This document shows, piece by piece, positions 36,922-46,131 of a stretch of DNA of 64,000 nucleotides. This DNA comes from Rhodococcoides fascians A44A (lineage in GTDB: Bacteria > Actinomycetota > Actinomycetes > Mycobacteriales > Mycobacteriaceae). A program made the translations under genes and the position numbers. Every line of letters begins with the position of its first letter. Position 1 is the stretch's first letter. The notes below the pieces were generated by a model that made no database searches, was not told the origin of the DNA, and saw only the letters and a program-made list of their open reading frames with translations. The stretch is from the NCBI RefSeq assembly GCF_000760735.1, contig NZ_JMEX01000004.1, positions 567,489 to 631,488 of the forward strand, given 5' to 3'.

Positions 36922-37676
36922 CCTTTTTCGGTCAACACGGCCACACCGTCGAGAATTCGCTCGACACCGAACCGGTACTCGTGGACGGGATCGCTCGCAG
37001 CCTCGTGATGCATCGCTGCGGCGGTCCCGACCCGCGACGACACCGTGTACCGGGATGGATCCATCACCGATTCCAGAACCGGAGCAGTCGCAGACCACCA
37101 CTGCTCATCCGTCATGCCGGAGTCCTCGCGCACTCGATCGACCTGAGCGAGCGCCCGTGCGCTACCCGCAACATGATTGAGCACCAACGTCAGCACCGAG
37201 TCCATCTGTACGTCCGTGAGACCGATCCCGTCGAGGACCCGAAGTTCGGCCTCGTACTTGTCACTGACGTTGGGACCCAACACAGCCCGGCCACCCTGAG
37301 CATCGAGAACCCACCGATGCCGGCGGATCAGGTGCCAGTTCTGCTCGGCGACGAACCGCAACCCGGCGCGCCAGTCACCCGACGACGCCGGCTCGTCGAG
37401 AGCCGAGTACAGGCCCTTCTGCACGTGGTCGATCATCAAGTCCACCAAGTCTTCTCGACCGGGAACATGGGTGTACAGCGACATCGTCCCGACACCGAGC
37501 CGATCCGCGATCCGCCGCATAGACACCGCGTCGAGGCTCTCGGAATCGGCTATCGAGACCGCTGCGTCGACGATCGAGTCGATCGTCAGACCTGTCCTGC
37601 TCTTCTTCGCGCCCACTCGCCACAACAATCCGAGCGTGCGCGCAGGATCGAAACCCGTCTCGTTCTTTCCGGCCAC
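36918..37676 (-). CDS. TetR-family regulator with TetR-type C-terminal domain
   Basis: The 252 aa regulator has the HTH SIVDAAVSIADSESLDAVSM then RRIADRLGVGTMSLYTHVPG (about 35-75), and a TetR_C-like domain (NHVAGSARALAQVDRV). Members of this branch often control efflux or membrane genes. GTG at 37676 is a tentative start; the open frame continues to 37736 without a ribosome site. No obvious efflux gene is adjacent. Confidence 0.78.
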   Translation of the reverse strand: MAGKNETGFDPARTLGLLWRVGAKKSRTGLTIDSIVDAAVSIADSESLDAVSMRRIADRLGVGTMSLYTHVPGREDLVDLMIDHVQKGLYSALDEPASSGDWRAGLRFVAEQNWHLIRRHRWVLDAQGGRAVLGPNVSDKYEAELRVLDGIGLTDVQMDSVLTLVLNHVAGSARALAQVDRVREDSGMTDEQWWSATAPVLESVMDPSRYTVSSRVGTAAAMHHEAASDPVHEYRFGVERILDGVAVLTEKG

Positions 37677-37818
37677 CCGTCGAACAGTACGCTGTACGCT
37701 CTGGTTTCCCGGACCTCGATCGCATGAGTGCGCCATCGGAGCGCCCAGACGGCATGAATGGAGCTTTCATGCGCTTGCGGATACTCCAACCACCGCGTTG
37801 TAGACTTGCCGAGCACTC

Positions 37819-37903
<85 letters not shown>

Positions 37904-37969
37904 CCATCTCCGGTCGATCGGCAGATCCCTAACTACCTCGAGTAGTAGAGCCTCGGGTAACGTCGTGGT

Positions 37970-38359
37970 GTGGCAAAATCTCGCTCTCACCATCGACCGG
38001 CGCTCATTGCGCTGGTTCTCGTGTCAGCGGTCGCATGCCTGGCCCTCGGATGGTGGCAGTGGGAACGGTTCGAATCCGTCGGTGGCGACGGCCAGAATCT
38101 CGGCTACGCGTTCCAATGGCCCCTGTTCGCAGCGTTCGTGATCTACGCCTATCGCAGGTTCGTCCAGCTCGAAGGCGATGCCGAGGCCGCGGAGGACGAA
38201 GACCAGGTAGCTCCCACCGAGGACGTCGTTCGCGAGATACCCGCGGACCTGCTCCCTCAACGCCCCACCTACACCGAGGACGACATCGACGACGTCGAGG
38301 CTCGGCAACTTCTCGAATACAACACCTATCTCGCCGAGCTCGACCGCTCCCGCGAGTGA
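37970..38359 (+). CDS. Hypothetical small membrane protein with acidic tail
   Basis: The 129 aa protein has two predicted membrane helices: ALIALVLVSAVACLALGWW (about 11-30) and WPLFAAFVIYAYRRFV (about 49-64). An acidic cytosolic tail follows (DAEAAEDEDQVAPTEDVV, DDIDDVEARQ). GTG at 37970. It is followed 19 bases later by a DUF3817 gene and probably shares its transcript. No family function is known to me. Confidence 0.68.
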   Translation: MAKSRSHHRPALIALVLVSAVACLALGWWQWERFESVGGDGQNLGYAFQWPLFAAFVIYAYRRFVQLEGDAEAAEDEDQVAPTEDVVREIPADLLPQRPTYTEDDIDDVEARQLLEYNTYLAELDRSRE

Positions 38360-38378
38360 AGACAGGAGCACGACGACC

Positions 38379-38726
38379 GTGAGCCAAGCAGCACCGAAGC
38401 CCGTTACCGCCGACAAGAAGAAGATCGCGTCGGCTCTGCTGCGCTACCGCGTCCTGGCGTACATCACCGGTATCTGGCTGCTCGTGCTCACCGGCGAGAT
38501 GGTCGCCAAGTACATCTTCAAGGTCGAGAACGTTCCCAGTTGGATTGCCGTGGTGCACGGCTGGGTGTACCTGATCTACCTGATCCTCACCGTCGATCTG
38601 GCCATCAGGGTCCGCTGGCCTGCCGGCCGTACCATCGGCACCCTGCTTGCCGGCACCATTCCGTTCCTGTCGTTCTACGTCGAGCACATCAGGACAAAGC
38701 AGGTCAAGACCGATTTCGCCCTCTGA
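38379..38726 (+). CDS. DUF3817 membrane protein (Rv1342c-type)
   Basis: The 115 aa protein has three hydrophobic helices and the DUF3817 phrases ALLRYRVLAYITGIWLLVL and VVHGWVYLIYLILTVDLAIR, ending with VEHIRTKQV. GTG at 38379 with AGGAG further upstream. It is convergent with the lipase gene, leaving only three bases between stops. A second DUF3817 protein is encoded at 57735-58100. The function is unknown. Confidence 0.8.
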   Translation: MSQAAPKPVTADKKKIASALLRYRVLAYITGIWLLVLTGEMVAKYIFKVENVPSWIAVVHGWVYLIYLILTVDLAIRVRWPAGRTIGTLLAGTIPFLSFYVEHIRTKQVKTDFAL

Positions 38727-38729
38727 CGT

Positions 38730-39581
38730 TCAACACGTCACGCTCTGCGGATCGACGCCGGCAAGCGCATCGAGCACCACCTGCTGCGCCACCGGATCGT
38801 AGGAAATCCCTGTGTGGTCGACCGTGTCGGCTGGGCACAGATCCTGCAGAATCACGTTGCGAGCGCCTTCGCCCTGCAGCAACGACGCCGTATAGGGAAC
38901 AACCTGGTCGTACCGAGTGACGACAACGGTGTACTCCACCCCGGGCACGGTGTCGCTGGGAACGTTGATCCGCGCGAGGGCGTCGTCGACCGGTGGGCCG
39001 AACGCCGGAATTCCCACCTGCCCCGAACCACCCGAGATGTCGTCGTTCCGCGGAGTCGACTCCCGATTCGGCGGGGACAGCGCGATAATCTTCGACGTGC
39101 GATCAGCCCCACCGAGGAAACGCACGTAATACCGCGGGACCGTTCCGCCTTTGGAGTGTCCGACGATCGCGGCTTTCTGCGCACCGGTGGCGGCCAGGAC
39201 CTCGTCCACGAACGCGGAGAGCTCCACGGCACTGTGCTCGATCGAGTCGAACCCGCCGACGGGAATGCCCTCTCGCGCAACGTAGTTCAGCGCGAACACG
39301 CAGTATCCGTCTGCCACGAGGCGCGGAGCGAGCGACGCCCAGTTCGCGAACGAGTTCTCGAGAAAACCGTGCACCAGAACCACCGGTTCCGGATGCGACG
39401 ACGACGGGACGCACGAGAAGTCGTTGACCTCGGGCAGCGACGCCTCCGGATGAATCGCCGAGAACAGCAACGCCTCGGAGAACGAGTCGGACGGCGCCGC
39501 GGATGCAGCGCCACCCGACGAGGCCGCCCATAGCGCAGCAACCGACGTCAACACAGTCACGACCGTGCGCTCCACGGCCAT
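38730..39581 (-). CDS. Secreted lipase/esterase, alpha/beta hydrolase (lipase class 2 type)
   Basis: The 283 aa protein has an N-terminal signal peptide (VVTVLTSVAALWAASSGGAA, cleavage near AASA-AP). The text PVVLVHGFLENSFANW is the oxyanion region, GHSKGG the nucleophile elbow (Ser about 145), and the late His is in CPADTVDHTGISY. It is probably an exported triacylglycerol lipase or esterase. Two pairs of Cys are consistent with a secreted fold. Confidence 0.8.
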   Translation of the reverse strand: MAVERTVVTVLTSVAALWAASSGGAASAAPSDSFSEALLFSAIHPEASLPEVNDFSCVPSSSHPEPVVLVHGFLENSFANWASLAPRLVADGYCVFALNYVAREGIPVGGFDSIEHSAVELSAFVDEVLAATGAQKAAIVGHSKGGTVPRYYVRFLGGADRTSKIIALSPPNRESTPRNDDISGGSGQVGIPAFGPPVDDALARINVPSDTVPGVEYTVVVTRYDQVVPYTASLLQGEGARNVILQDLCPADTVDHTGISYDPVAQQVVLDALAGVDPQSVTC

Positions 39582-39588
39582 CAGTGTC

Positions 39589-40200
39589 CTACGAGCCGAG
39601 CTGCTGCAGTGCCGGAATCAACAAAGCCAGAGCCCGCCCGCGATGCGATGCCGCATCCTTCTCCTCCGGACTCAGTTCGGCTGCCGAGCGGCCGTCGCCC
39701 TCCGGCACGAACACGGGATCGTAACCGAAACCGTTCTCACCCAGCGGACTTCGTGCGATCACACCACGCCACTCAGCCCGGACGACGGACTCGGAACCGC
39801 CAGGAACGACGAGAGCGCACGCCGACACGAAGCCCGCTCCCCTGCGTTCGTCGGGAACGTCGGCAAGCTGCGCGAGCAACAACTCGGTGTTGGCGTCGTC
39901 CTGACCGTGCACACCCGACCATCGCGCCGACAGAACACCCGGCATCCCGTTCAACGCATCGACTTCGATACCCGAATCGTCCGCGACACAAGGCAATCCC
40001 GTTGCCGCAGCACCGTCACGCGCTTTGGCGAGCGCATTCTCCTCGAAGGTTGCGCCCGTCTCGGGTGCCTCCGGAAACTCCGGTACCTCGTCCAGACCGA
40101 CCAACTCGACTCCCGAGACGCCTGCCGCATCGAGTACCCGACGCAGCTCGCGCAGCTTCTTCGCGTTGCGGCTGGCGACCAGCAGTGTCGACTCAGCCAC
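39589..40200 (-). CDS. rdgB: dITP/XTP pyrophosphatase (RdgB/HAM1)
   Basis: A 203 aa house-cleaning enzyme that hydrolyses dITP, ITP and XTP to monophosphates. It has [18 protein letters not shown] (triphosphate-binding SxNxxK), the catalytic Asp segment [18 protein letters not shown] and SHRGRALA at the end. GTG at 40200 overlaps the rph stop by eight bases, the conserved actinobacterial rph-rdgB pair. Confidence 0.93.
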   Translation of the reverse strand: MAESTLLVASRNAKKLRELRRVLDAAGVSGVELVGLDEVPEFPEAPETGATFEENALAKARDGAAATGLPCVADDSGIEVDALNGMPGVLSARWSGVHGQDDANTELLLAQLADVPDERRGAGFVSACALVVPGGSESVVRAEWRGVIARSPLGENGFGYDPVFVPEGDGRSAAELSPEEKDAASHRGRALALLIPALQQLGS

Positions 40201-40981
40201 CGAACTTCTTCTTCGGCGCGTCGGTGACGGCGGGCTCCGGCAGCTCACCCGGGTACGGTTCGGCGAGCGCAGCCTTCTGTACCTCGAACAACTTCTCGAT
40301 GCCGTCCAACGCCGAATCCAGCAGCTTGTCCAGCGTCGAACGAGGGAACGTTGCACCCTCGCCCGTCCCCTGAATCTCCACCAACGTGCCCGTATCGGTG
40401 GCGACGACGTTCATGTCGACCTCGGCGCGCGAATCCTCCTCGTACGGCAGATCGAGCCGAACCCGGCCGTCGACTACGCCGACGCTGACCGCTGCGATCG
40501 CACACGAAATGGGCTGCGGATCAGCCAGACGCCCCGCAGCACGCAAGTACGTGACCGCATCCGACAACGCGACGAACGCGCCCGTGATCGCCGCGGTTCT
40601 CGTGCCACCGTCCGCCTGAAGCACATCGCAATCCAGAGCGATGGTGTTCTCGCCGATCGCGGCAAGATCGATGCACGCGCGCAACGACCGACCGACCAGC
40701 CGAGAAATTTCCTGGGTCCGACCGCCGACCTTGCCCTTCACGGACTCACGGCCACTGCGAGTGTGCGTCGCAGCCGGAAGCATCGCGTACTCCGCCGTCA
40801 ACCACCCGAGCCCGGAGCCCTTGCGCCAGCGCGGAACACCTTCCTCGACACTGGCCGTGCACATCACCCGCGTGTTACCGAACTCCACCAGCACCGAACC
40901 CGCGGGATTGCTCGTGAACCCCCGCGTGATCTTGATGGTCCGAAGCTCGTCGTCAGCTCTTCCGTCTTCTCGTCTCGACAC
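40193..40981 (-). CDS. rph: Ribonuclease PH
   Basis: A 262 aa phosphorolytic 3'-to-5' exoribonuclease that trims tRNA precursors. It is recognised from [16 protein letters not shown] at the start, [19 protein letters not shown], and [22 protein letters not shown] at 40981. It heads the rph-rdgB pair; immediately upstream are the 34-bp repeats. Confidence 0.94.
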   Translation of the reverse strand: MSRREDGRADDELRTIKITRGFTSNPAGSVLVEFGNTRVMCTASVEEGVPRWRKGSGLGWLTAEYAMLPAATHTRSGRESVKGKVGGRTQEISRLVGRSLRACIDLAAIGENTIALDCDVLQADGGTRTAAITGAFVALSDAVTYLRAAGRLADPQPISCAIAAVSVGVVDGRVRLDLPYEEDSRAEVDMNVVATDTGTLVEIQGTGEGATFPRSTLDKLLDSALDGIEKLFEVQKAALAEPYPGELPEPAVTDAPKKKFGG

Positions 40982-40995
40982 ACAGCCAGACTAGT

Positions 40996-41097
40996 TGGGT
41001 CATTCCGCAGGCTCCACTCCCGGCTTGGCTGGGTCATTCCGCTGGCTCCACTCCCGGCTCAGCTGGGTCATTCCGCAGGCTCCACTCCCGGCTTGAA
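40996..41097. repeat. Three tandem copies of a 34-bp intergenic repeat
   Basis: Copies begin at 40996, 41030 and 41064, each with TGGGTCATTCCGC(A/T)GGCTCC followed by ACTCCCGGCT. The middle copy differs by a few bases. The same core occurs three times at 57638-57735. It lies between two minus-strand genes. Confidence 0.85.
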
Positions 41098-41117
41098 TGC
41101 GCAGCCTGAAAAGCGCG

Positions 41118-41885
41118 TCAGACGGTGAACACATCTCCCGGTGAGACGGCATGCACGGGCCCACTGAATTCGGCTTTCGCCTCGGCGATCACGTCTTCGC
41201 GGGATGTCCAAGGTGGGATGTGGGTCAACAGCAGTTCGCCGACGCCTGCGTCGCGGGCGAGTTGACCTGCCTCGGTTCCCGAAAGGTGAACTCCGACCGG
41301 GCGGTCCGGGCTGTGCGTCCACGACGCTTCCGACAGCAGCACATCCGCGCCCTGAGCGATGTCGCGCACTGCCTGACACATTCCGGTGTCTCCGGTGTAG
41401 GCGAAGATCTTGCCCGCGCCGGTGGTGATGCGCATTCCGTAGGACTCCGGAGGGTGGTAGACCAGCCGGGTCGTCACCGACAGTTGTCCGTGACGAATGG
41501 TGCGCCCGTCGGCCCAGCGGCGGAGGTCGAGGGTGTCGGACATGTCGTCGATCTGTCCCCCACATTCGGCGGAGGCGACACCCAGGCGGAACGCTGTGTC
41601 CTTGGGCCCGTAGACGACGGCGCGCCCCTCGGGCGGGTTGGGGTGGTAGCGCCTCCACACCAACAAGCCAGGTACGTCGAGGCAATGGTCCGCGTGCAGG
41701 TGGGACAGAAACACGCTGACGTCGCCCGGGTCTGCGTACCGCTGCAGTGCGCCGAGTACGCCGGGGCCGAAGTCCAGGACGACGGGCGACGTGTCCGGTT
41801 CATCGAGGAGGTAACCCGACGCGGGGGAATCGGGTCCGGACACACTGCCCGAACATCCCAGCACGGTAATACGCATGATTGTCAT
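41118..41885 (-). CDS. Metallo-beta-lactamase-fold phosphodiesterase (Rv1339-type)
   Basis: The 255 aa protein keeps the binuclear zinc motif HLHADHCLD near residue 62 and the late GTEAG and LLTHIPPWTSREDVI segments of Rv1339, reported as an atypical class II cyclic-nucleotide phosphodiesterase. It probably hydrolyses cAMP in the cytosol. ATG at 41885 or 41876 (MRITVLGCSGS); the first is given. It is followed by the 34-bp repeats and rph. Confidence 0.83.
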   Translation of the reverse strand: MTIMRITVLGCSGSVSGPDSPASGYLLDEPDTSPVVLDFGPGVLGALQRYADPGDVSVFLSHLHADHCLDVPGLLVWRRYHPNPPEGRAVVYGPKDTAFRLGVASAECGGQIDDMSDTLDLRRWADGRTIRHGQLSVTTRLVYHPPESYGMRITTGAGKIFAYTGDTGMCQAVRDIAQGADVLLSEASWTHSPDRPVGVHLSGTEAGQLARDAGVGELLLTHIPPWTSREDVIAEAKAEFSGPVHAVSPGDVFTV

Positions 41886-41971
41886 GCTGCCACGTCGGCG
41901 CCCGTGGCAGAAACGCATCGGCGGTTTTCACTGACGAGACCGGAAAGGTCGTCGGTCACAGTTACCGAACT

Positions 41972-42601
41972 TCACTGTCGGGAAGAGCCGACCGACCTCT
42001 GTTTGCGGGCGTTGCGGGCGTCCGCGGACAGAAGCCACGCAGCGACGACTCCGCCGACAGCCCCGAACAGATGACCCTGCCAGGACACACCGGGAGTGCT
42101 GGGCAGAACGCCCCACAGAGCGCTGCCGTACAGGACGAACACGACGACGCCGATGGCGAGCTGACCCAGGTTCCGGGTGAAGAACCCACGAACGAGCAGG
42201 TAGGCCAAGAAGCCGAATACCAGGCTGGACGCACCGATGTGATTGGAGTTGCTGCCCCCGATCAACCATGTCCCGACGCCGGCGATCACCCAGATCACGC
42301 CTGTCGCCGTCAGTCCCCTGCCGATTCCGGACAGCAGGACGAGGAAGCCGAGCACCGCGATCGGAACCGTGTTGGCGATCAGATGCGCCCAGTCGTCGTG
42401 CAGCACAGGCGCGAACAGAATCCCCCACAGACCGTCGCCGGTGCGCGGGTTGATCCCGGCGGTCTCCACACGACTGCCCGACAGAACGTCGACTACTTCC
42501 ACCACCCACAGCAACAGTACGAATCCACCGGTGTACATGGCCGCCGACTGCCACAACGGGCGCTTCGGGGCCGGAGCCGGCAGGTACGGGTTCGTGCTCA
42601 T
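41972..42601 (-). CDS. Rhomboid-family intramembrane serine protease
   Basis: The 209 aa protein has six hydrophobic helices. The catalytic Ser is in the loop NHIGASSLVFGFLAYLL and the His in SWQGHLFGAVGGV. A short cytosolic N-terminus reads MSTNPYLPAPAPKRP. It corresponds to Rv1337 by neighbourhood. Substrates are unknown. Confidence 0.88.
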   Translation of the reverse strand: MSTNPYLPAPAPKRPLWQSAAMYTGGFVLLLWVVEVVDVLSGSRVETAGINPRTGDGLWGILFAPVLHDDWAHLIANTVPIAVLGFLVLLSGIGRGLTATGVIWVIAGVGTWLIGGSNSNHIGASSLVFGFLAYLLVRGFFTRNLGQLAIGVVVFVLYGSALWGVLPSTPGVSWQGHLFGAVGGVVAAWLLSADARNARKQRSVGSSRQ

Positions 42602-42651
42602 CGCTGGCGCCTTTCGCGGGAGGTATGTCGCTTTTTCGAGCGTACCGCCGG

Positions 42652-43719
42652 TCAGGACTCGAATGCCGACGGAAAGATCTGACGGTAGGTCGGAATGCCC
42701 GCCACCGACGTGGCGTCGAGCAGCGCACGCACGATCGCCCGCTCGACGACCTCGGCCGCCACCGAGGACACCGCGTCGAGCACCGGCAGATCCCGGTTGA
42801 ACGCCGTGGGCAGCGACGATTCGGTGACGACGGATCGTGTGCCCGTGGACAGCGCGAAGATCGTGTCGCCGTCGAGAGGCGAGTGGGCAGGGCGAATCGC
42901 CCTCGCCAAACCGTCGTGACCTGCGACAGCAATTCGCTTGCACGAGCCGGCGGACAGTTCGACGTCGGTCGCTACGACACCGATGGTGGTGTTCAACGCC
43001 GTCCCCTTCGGCGCAAGCGCATTCGCGTTCCACAGCTCGTGCACGTCGGGTTTGCGCATACGGAAGGCCTGCGGCCCCAGCGAGCCGACGCCCCACGGCA
43101 GACCGGTGCGCGGGTCGAACACGGATCCGACCGGGTTGGTGACGATCAACGCGGCGACCGTGACTCCGTCGGCAGGCCCTCCTTCGATGACGGTGCTGGC
43201 CGTCCCGACGCCGCCCTTCAGCACTCCGGCCCGCGCTCCGACGCCTGCGCCGACAGACCCCGTCTCGAAGTCGGTCGCCGCTGCTGCAGCCGCTCGGTAC
43301 CCGAAATCGGCGGTGGGCCTGGTCGACCACTCACCGACGGGCAGATCGAAGATGACGGCGGCAGGAACGATGGGCACCACCTGATCGGGGGTGCCCATCG
43401 AGATACCGTGGCCGTGTTCTTCCAGCCATCGCATGACTCCGTCCGCTGCGGCGAGGCCGTAGGCACTGCCACCGGTCAGGAGCACCGAATTGACTTGTTG
43501 GACGGAGTGACTCGGGTCCAGGAGGTCCGTCTCCCTGGTCCCTGGCCCGCCGCCGCGGACGTCGACCGCCGCGACGGCACCACCGAGGGTTCGGACGACG
43601 GTGCAGCCGGTGGCCGCGCCCGTTCCGAGGGTGGCGTCGGGATCGAGTTCGTGATGATGACCGACGAGCAGTCCCGAAACATCGGTCAGAGAGTCACGAG
43701 GACCGGGGGAACAAGGCAC
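42652..43719 (-). CDS. P1-family (DmpA-type) peptidase
   Basis: The 355 aa N-terminal-nucleophile hydrolase is predicted to self-cleave within TALNTTIGVVATDVEL (about residue 230). LLTGGSAYGLAAADGVMRWL and FDPRTGLPWG are family features. GTG at 43719 is chosen because TAGGAG lies nine bases upstream, right at the DUF2017 stop; the longer frame overlaps DUF2017. The homologue Rv1333 is in the same place. Such enzymes are beta- or D-aminopeptidases; the substrate is not assigned. Confidence 0.85.
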   Translation of the reverse strand: MPCSPGPRDSLTDVSGLLVGHHHELDPDATLGTGAATGCTVVRTLGGAVAAVDVRGGGPGTRETDLLDPSHSVQQVNSVLLTGGSAYGLAAADGVMRWLEEHGHGISMGTPDQVVPIVPAAVIFDLPVGEWSTRPTADFGYRAAAAAATDFETGSVGAGVGARAGVLKGGVGTASTVIEGGPADGVTVAALIVTNPVGSVFDPRTGLPWGVGSLGPQAFRMRKPDVHELWNANALAPKGTALNTTIGVVATDVELSAGSCKRIAVAGHDGLARAIRPAHSPLDGDTIFALSTGTRSVVTESSLPTAFNRDLPVLDAVSSVAAEVVERAIVRALLDATSVAGIPTYRQIFPSAFES

Positions 43720-43730
43720 GCCGAGCGCTC

Positions 43731-44294
43731 CTACGGGGTGAGGACCTGCACCAGGGAATCCTGCATCCAGGTCAACCAGTGGTAGACGTCGAGGTGTGGA
43801 GCTCGTGGATCGCCCTCGTCGAGAACCTCCGGGGTGTCCGCGTCGATACCCAGGGTGGTTCCGAGCGCCAACCTTACGTCGTTGAGGCCCATCAACCACG
43901 CATCCGCTTGCTCCGGCGTCAGAAGGATCTTTCCACCCGACGCGGGGAGAGTGTCGAGAATGACGCTGCTCGAGCGCAGTTTCTCGTCGATGATCTCCGG
44001 CTCGTGCAGTCCACGCAGAGCACTGTTGAGATTGGTCGAACCGGACGGGTCGGTGTCGTCCCGATGGAAGTCCGGGAGCAGTCGAGCCAGCGCCGCATCC
44101 TCCGGCGGGGTGCTGTGTCCGGTCCGCAATCCGGTCAGGGCAGCAAGTTCGTCGGTCGGCGCAGCGGCCGCACGATCACCCAGCAGCCCGACGACCGATC
44201 CCACGAGCGACCGCAGAACCGTCGCCTCCCGCGGGTCCATCTCGGAGCGAATCTTGACACCGGAGAGTGTGTTCTTCCTGCTCCACGTACGCAC
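43731..44294 (-). CDS. DUF2017 protein
   Basis: The 187 aa protein follows clpS closely in most actinobacteria (Rv1332). It is acidic and helical with LRSLVGSVVGLLGDRAAAAP near residue 28 and AWLMGLNDVRLALGTTLGID near 135. No catalytic motif is visible. Linkage to clpS suggests a role in ClpS/ClpC-dependent proteolysis, by inference. Its stop is 12 bases from the P1 peptidase start. Confidence 0.82.
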   Translation of the reverse strand: MRTWSRKNTLSGVKIRSEMDPREATVLRSLVGSVVGLLGDRAAAAPTDELAALTGLRTGHSTPPEDAALARLLPDFHRDDTDPSGSTNLNSALRGLHEPEIIDEKLRSSSVILDTLPASGGKILLTPEQADAWLMGLNDVRLALGTTLGIDADTPEVLDEGDPRAPHLDVYHWLTWMQDSLVQVLTP

Positions 44295-44324
44295 TTGGTC
44301 AGAGGTCCTTGTCGTAGAAGCCGG

Positions 44325-44675
44325 TCACTTGTCCTGCTGCATGGTGGCCCACAACCCGGCTGCGTGCAGCCGGCGGACGTCGGCCTCCATCTTGTCGCGC
44401 TCGCCGCTGGACACCACTGCCTTGCCCTCGGAGTGCACCTGCATCATCAGCTCGGTTGCCTTGGCTTTGCTGTAACCGAAGAGCTTCTGGAAGATGAACG
44501 TCACGTAGTGCATCAGGTTCACCGGGTCGTCCCACACGATGGTCACCCACGGAACGTCCTGAGCCTCGTCCGTCGACCGGGCTTCGGTTTCGGCGGGCAC
44601 GGCCTGAGGTGAGGCTGCCAGCGTCGGCGCCTCGTCGACAATGCCCACGAATTCTTCAGCCGTCGATGAAGCCAT
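44325..44675 (-). CDS. clpS: ATP-dependent Clp protease adaptor ClpS
   Basis: This 116 aa adaptor delivers N-end-rule substrates to ClpC/ClpP. The core begins at [20 protein letters not shown] (about 42-62), where the DDPVN part is the N-degron pocket, and continues [20 protein letters not shown]. The N-terminal 40 residues are longer than in E. coli. It is divergent from pncB. Confidence 0.93.
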   Translation of the reverse strand: MASSTAEEFVGIVDEAPTLAASPQAVPAETEARSTDEAQDVPWVTIVWDDPVNLMHYVTFIFQKLFGYSKAKATELMMQVHSEGKAVVSSGERDKMEADVRRLHAAGLWATMQQDK

Positions 44676-44742
44676 GCCAACAGACTACGACGACGGGGGC
44701 AACCTGCACACCGTCGCCCCCGCGCCTCGTAATGTTGAGCAG

Positions 44743-46077
44743 GTGCCTACCGCATCGAATCACGGCCCGGACATAACGGACAGCATCCGCAGTGCCGCAC
44801 TCTTCACCGACCAGTACGAGTTCACCATGCTGTCGGCTGCGCTGGCCGACGGCACCGCCGACATCCCGTGCAGCTTCGAGGTGTTCGCCCGGCGCCTTCC
44901 GGGCGGAAGGCGTTACGGCGTCGTCGCTGGTACGGCGCGTTTCCTCGGTGCACTCACCCGGTTCCGGTTCGGCGAGGAGGAGCTGGAGGTGCTCGGCACG
45001 TTCCTCGACGCTTCCACGCTGGAATGGCTGCGCAACTACCGATTCACCGGTGACGTCGACGGCTACCGCGAAGGCGACCTCTACTTTCCGGGCTCACCGA
45101 TCCTGTCGGTCCGCGGCACCTTCGCCGAATGCGTGATCCTGGAAACCCTCGCACTGTCGATTCTGAACCACGACAGTGCCATCGCCTCCGCCGCCGCGCG
45201 CATGGTCGGTTCCGCGGGATCGCGACACATGATCGAAATGGGATCACGGCGCACCCACGAGGAAGCAGCGGTGGCGTCGTCGCGCGCCGCGTACATCGCA
45301 GGTTTCGCAGCGACGTCCAATCTCGAAGCGGTCCGACGTCACGGGATTCCCGGAGCGGGCACGTCCGCGCACGCGTTCACGTTGCTCTACAACAACGAGA
45401 ACGGACCGGACGAGAAAGCAGCGTTCGCCGCACAGGTGCGGGCGCTGGGAGTCTCCACCACCCTGCTCGTCGACACCTACGACATCACCCAGGGCGTAGC
45501 CAACGCCATCGAGGTGGCCGGACCCGAGCTGGGCGGAGTGCGCATCGACTCCGGTGACCTCGGCGTGCTCGCCAGACAGGTGCGCCAGCAACTCGACGAC
45601 CTGGGCGCGAAGAACACCAAGATCGTCGTCTCCGGCGACCTCGACGAATACGCCATCGCCGCCCTGCGTGCGGAACCGGTGGACTCCTACGGCGTCGGCA
45701 CCTCGCTGGTCACCGGATCCGGCGCGCCGACGGCAGGCATGGTCTACAAACTCGTGACCGTCGACGGACGGCCGGTCGCGAAACGCAGCAGCCACAAGGA
45801 GTCGCGTGGCGGCGCCAAGTCCGCTGTCCGGACCTCGCGAACCACGGGCACGGCCGTCGAGGAGATCGTGTTCCTGCAGGGCACCACCCCACCGATCGAG
45901 GACGGGCTGGTCGCGACCGAGCTCAGCATTCCGCTGGTGCGCGCCGGCGAGCAGGTGGACGGGTTGGGCAGCCTGCACGACGCTCGTGCACTGCTCGCGC
46001 AACGACTCGTCAGCCTGCCGTGGGAAGGACTCAAGCTGTCGCAGGGCGAGCCCGCGCTGCCGACGCGTTTCCTCTGA
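44743..46077 (+). CDS. pncB: Nicotinate phosphoribosyltransferase
   Basis: A 444 aa enzyme that makes nicotinate mononucleotide from nicotinate and PRPP in NAD salvage. Visible family features are FTDQYEFTMLSAALADG, EMGSRRTHEEAA, and PGAGTSAHAF (active-site His region), then RIDSGDLGVLARQVRQ for the phosphoribosyl site. GTG at 44743 is the best start downstream of the divergent clpS start; the frame extends back to 44641, into clpS. Confidence 0.92.
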   Translation: MPTASNHGPDITDSIRSAALFTDQYEFTMLSAALADGTADIPCSFEVFARRLPGGRRYGVVAGTARFLGALTRFRFGEEELEVLGTFLDASTLEWLRNYRFTGDVDGYREGDLYFPGSPILSVRGTFAECVILETLALSILNHDSAIASAAARMVGSAGSRHMIEMGSRRTHEEAAVASSRAAYIAGFAATSNLEAVRRHGIPGAGTSAHAFTLLYNNENGPDEKAAFAAQVRALGVSTTLLVDTYDITQGVANAIEVAGPELGGVRIDSGDLGVLARQVRQQLDDLGAKNTKIVVSGDLDEYAIAALRAEPVDSYGVGTSLVTGSGAPTAGMVYKLVTVDGRPVAKRSSHKESRGGAKSAVRTSRTTGTAVEEIVFLQGTTPPIEDGLVATELSIPLVRAGEQVDGLGSLHDARALLAQRLVSLPWEGLKLSQGEPALPTRFL

Positions 46078-46131
46078 CTCGGATGGGCGCGGCACGCGGG
46101 GGCCGTCGGAGGCAGGCAGTAGTCTTCTTCG

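Noticed and set aside
37680..37700. Operator for the TetR at 36918-37676 (GTAC-GCT-GTAC)
   Set aside because: The palindrome is short and low in information; not enough to claim a site.
40996..41097. CRISPR-like array
   Set aside because: The copies are directly tandem with no unique spacers and no cas genes nearby.
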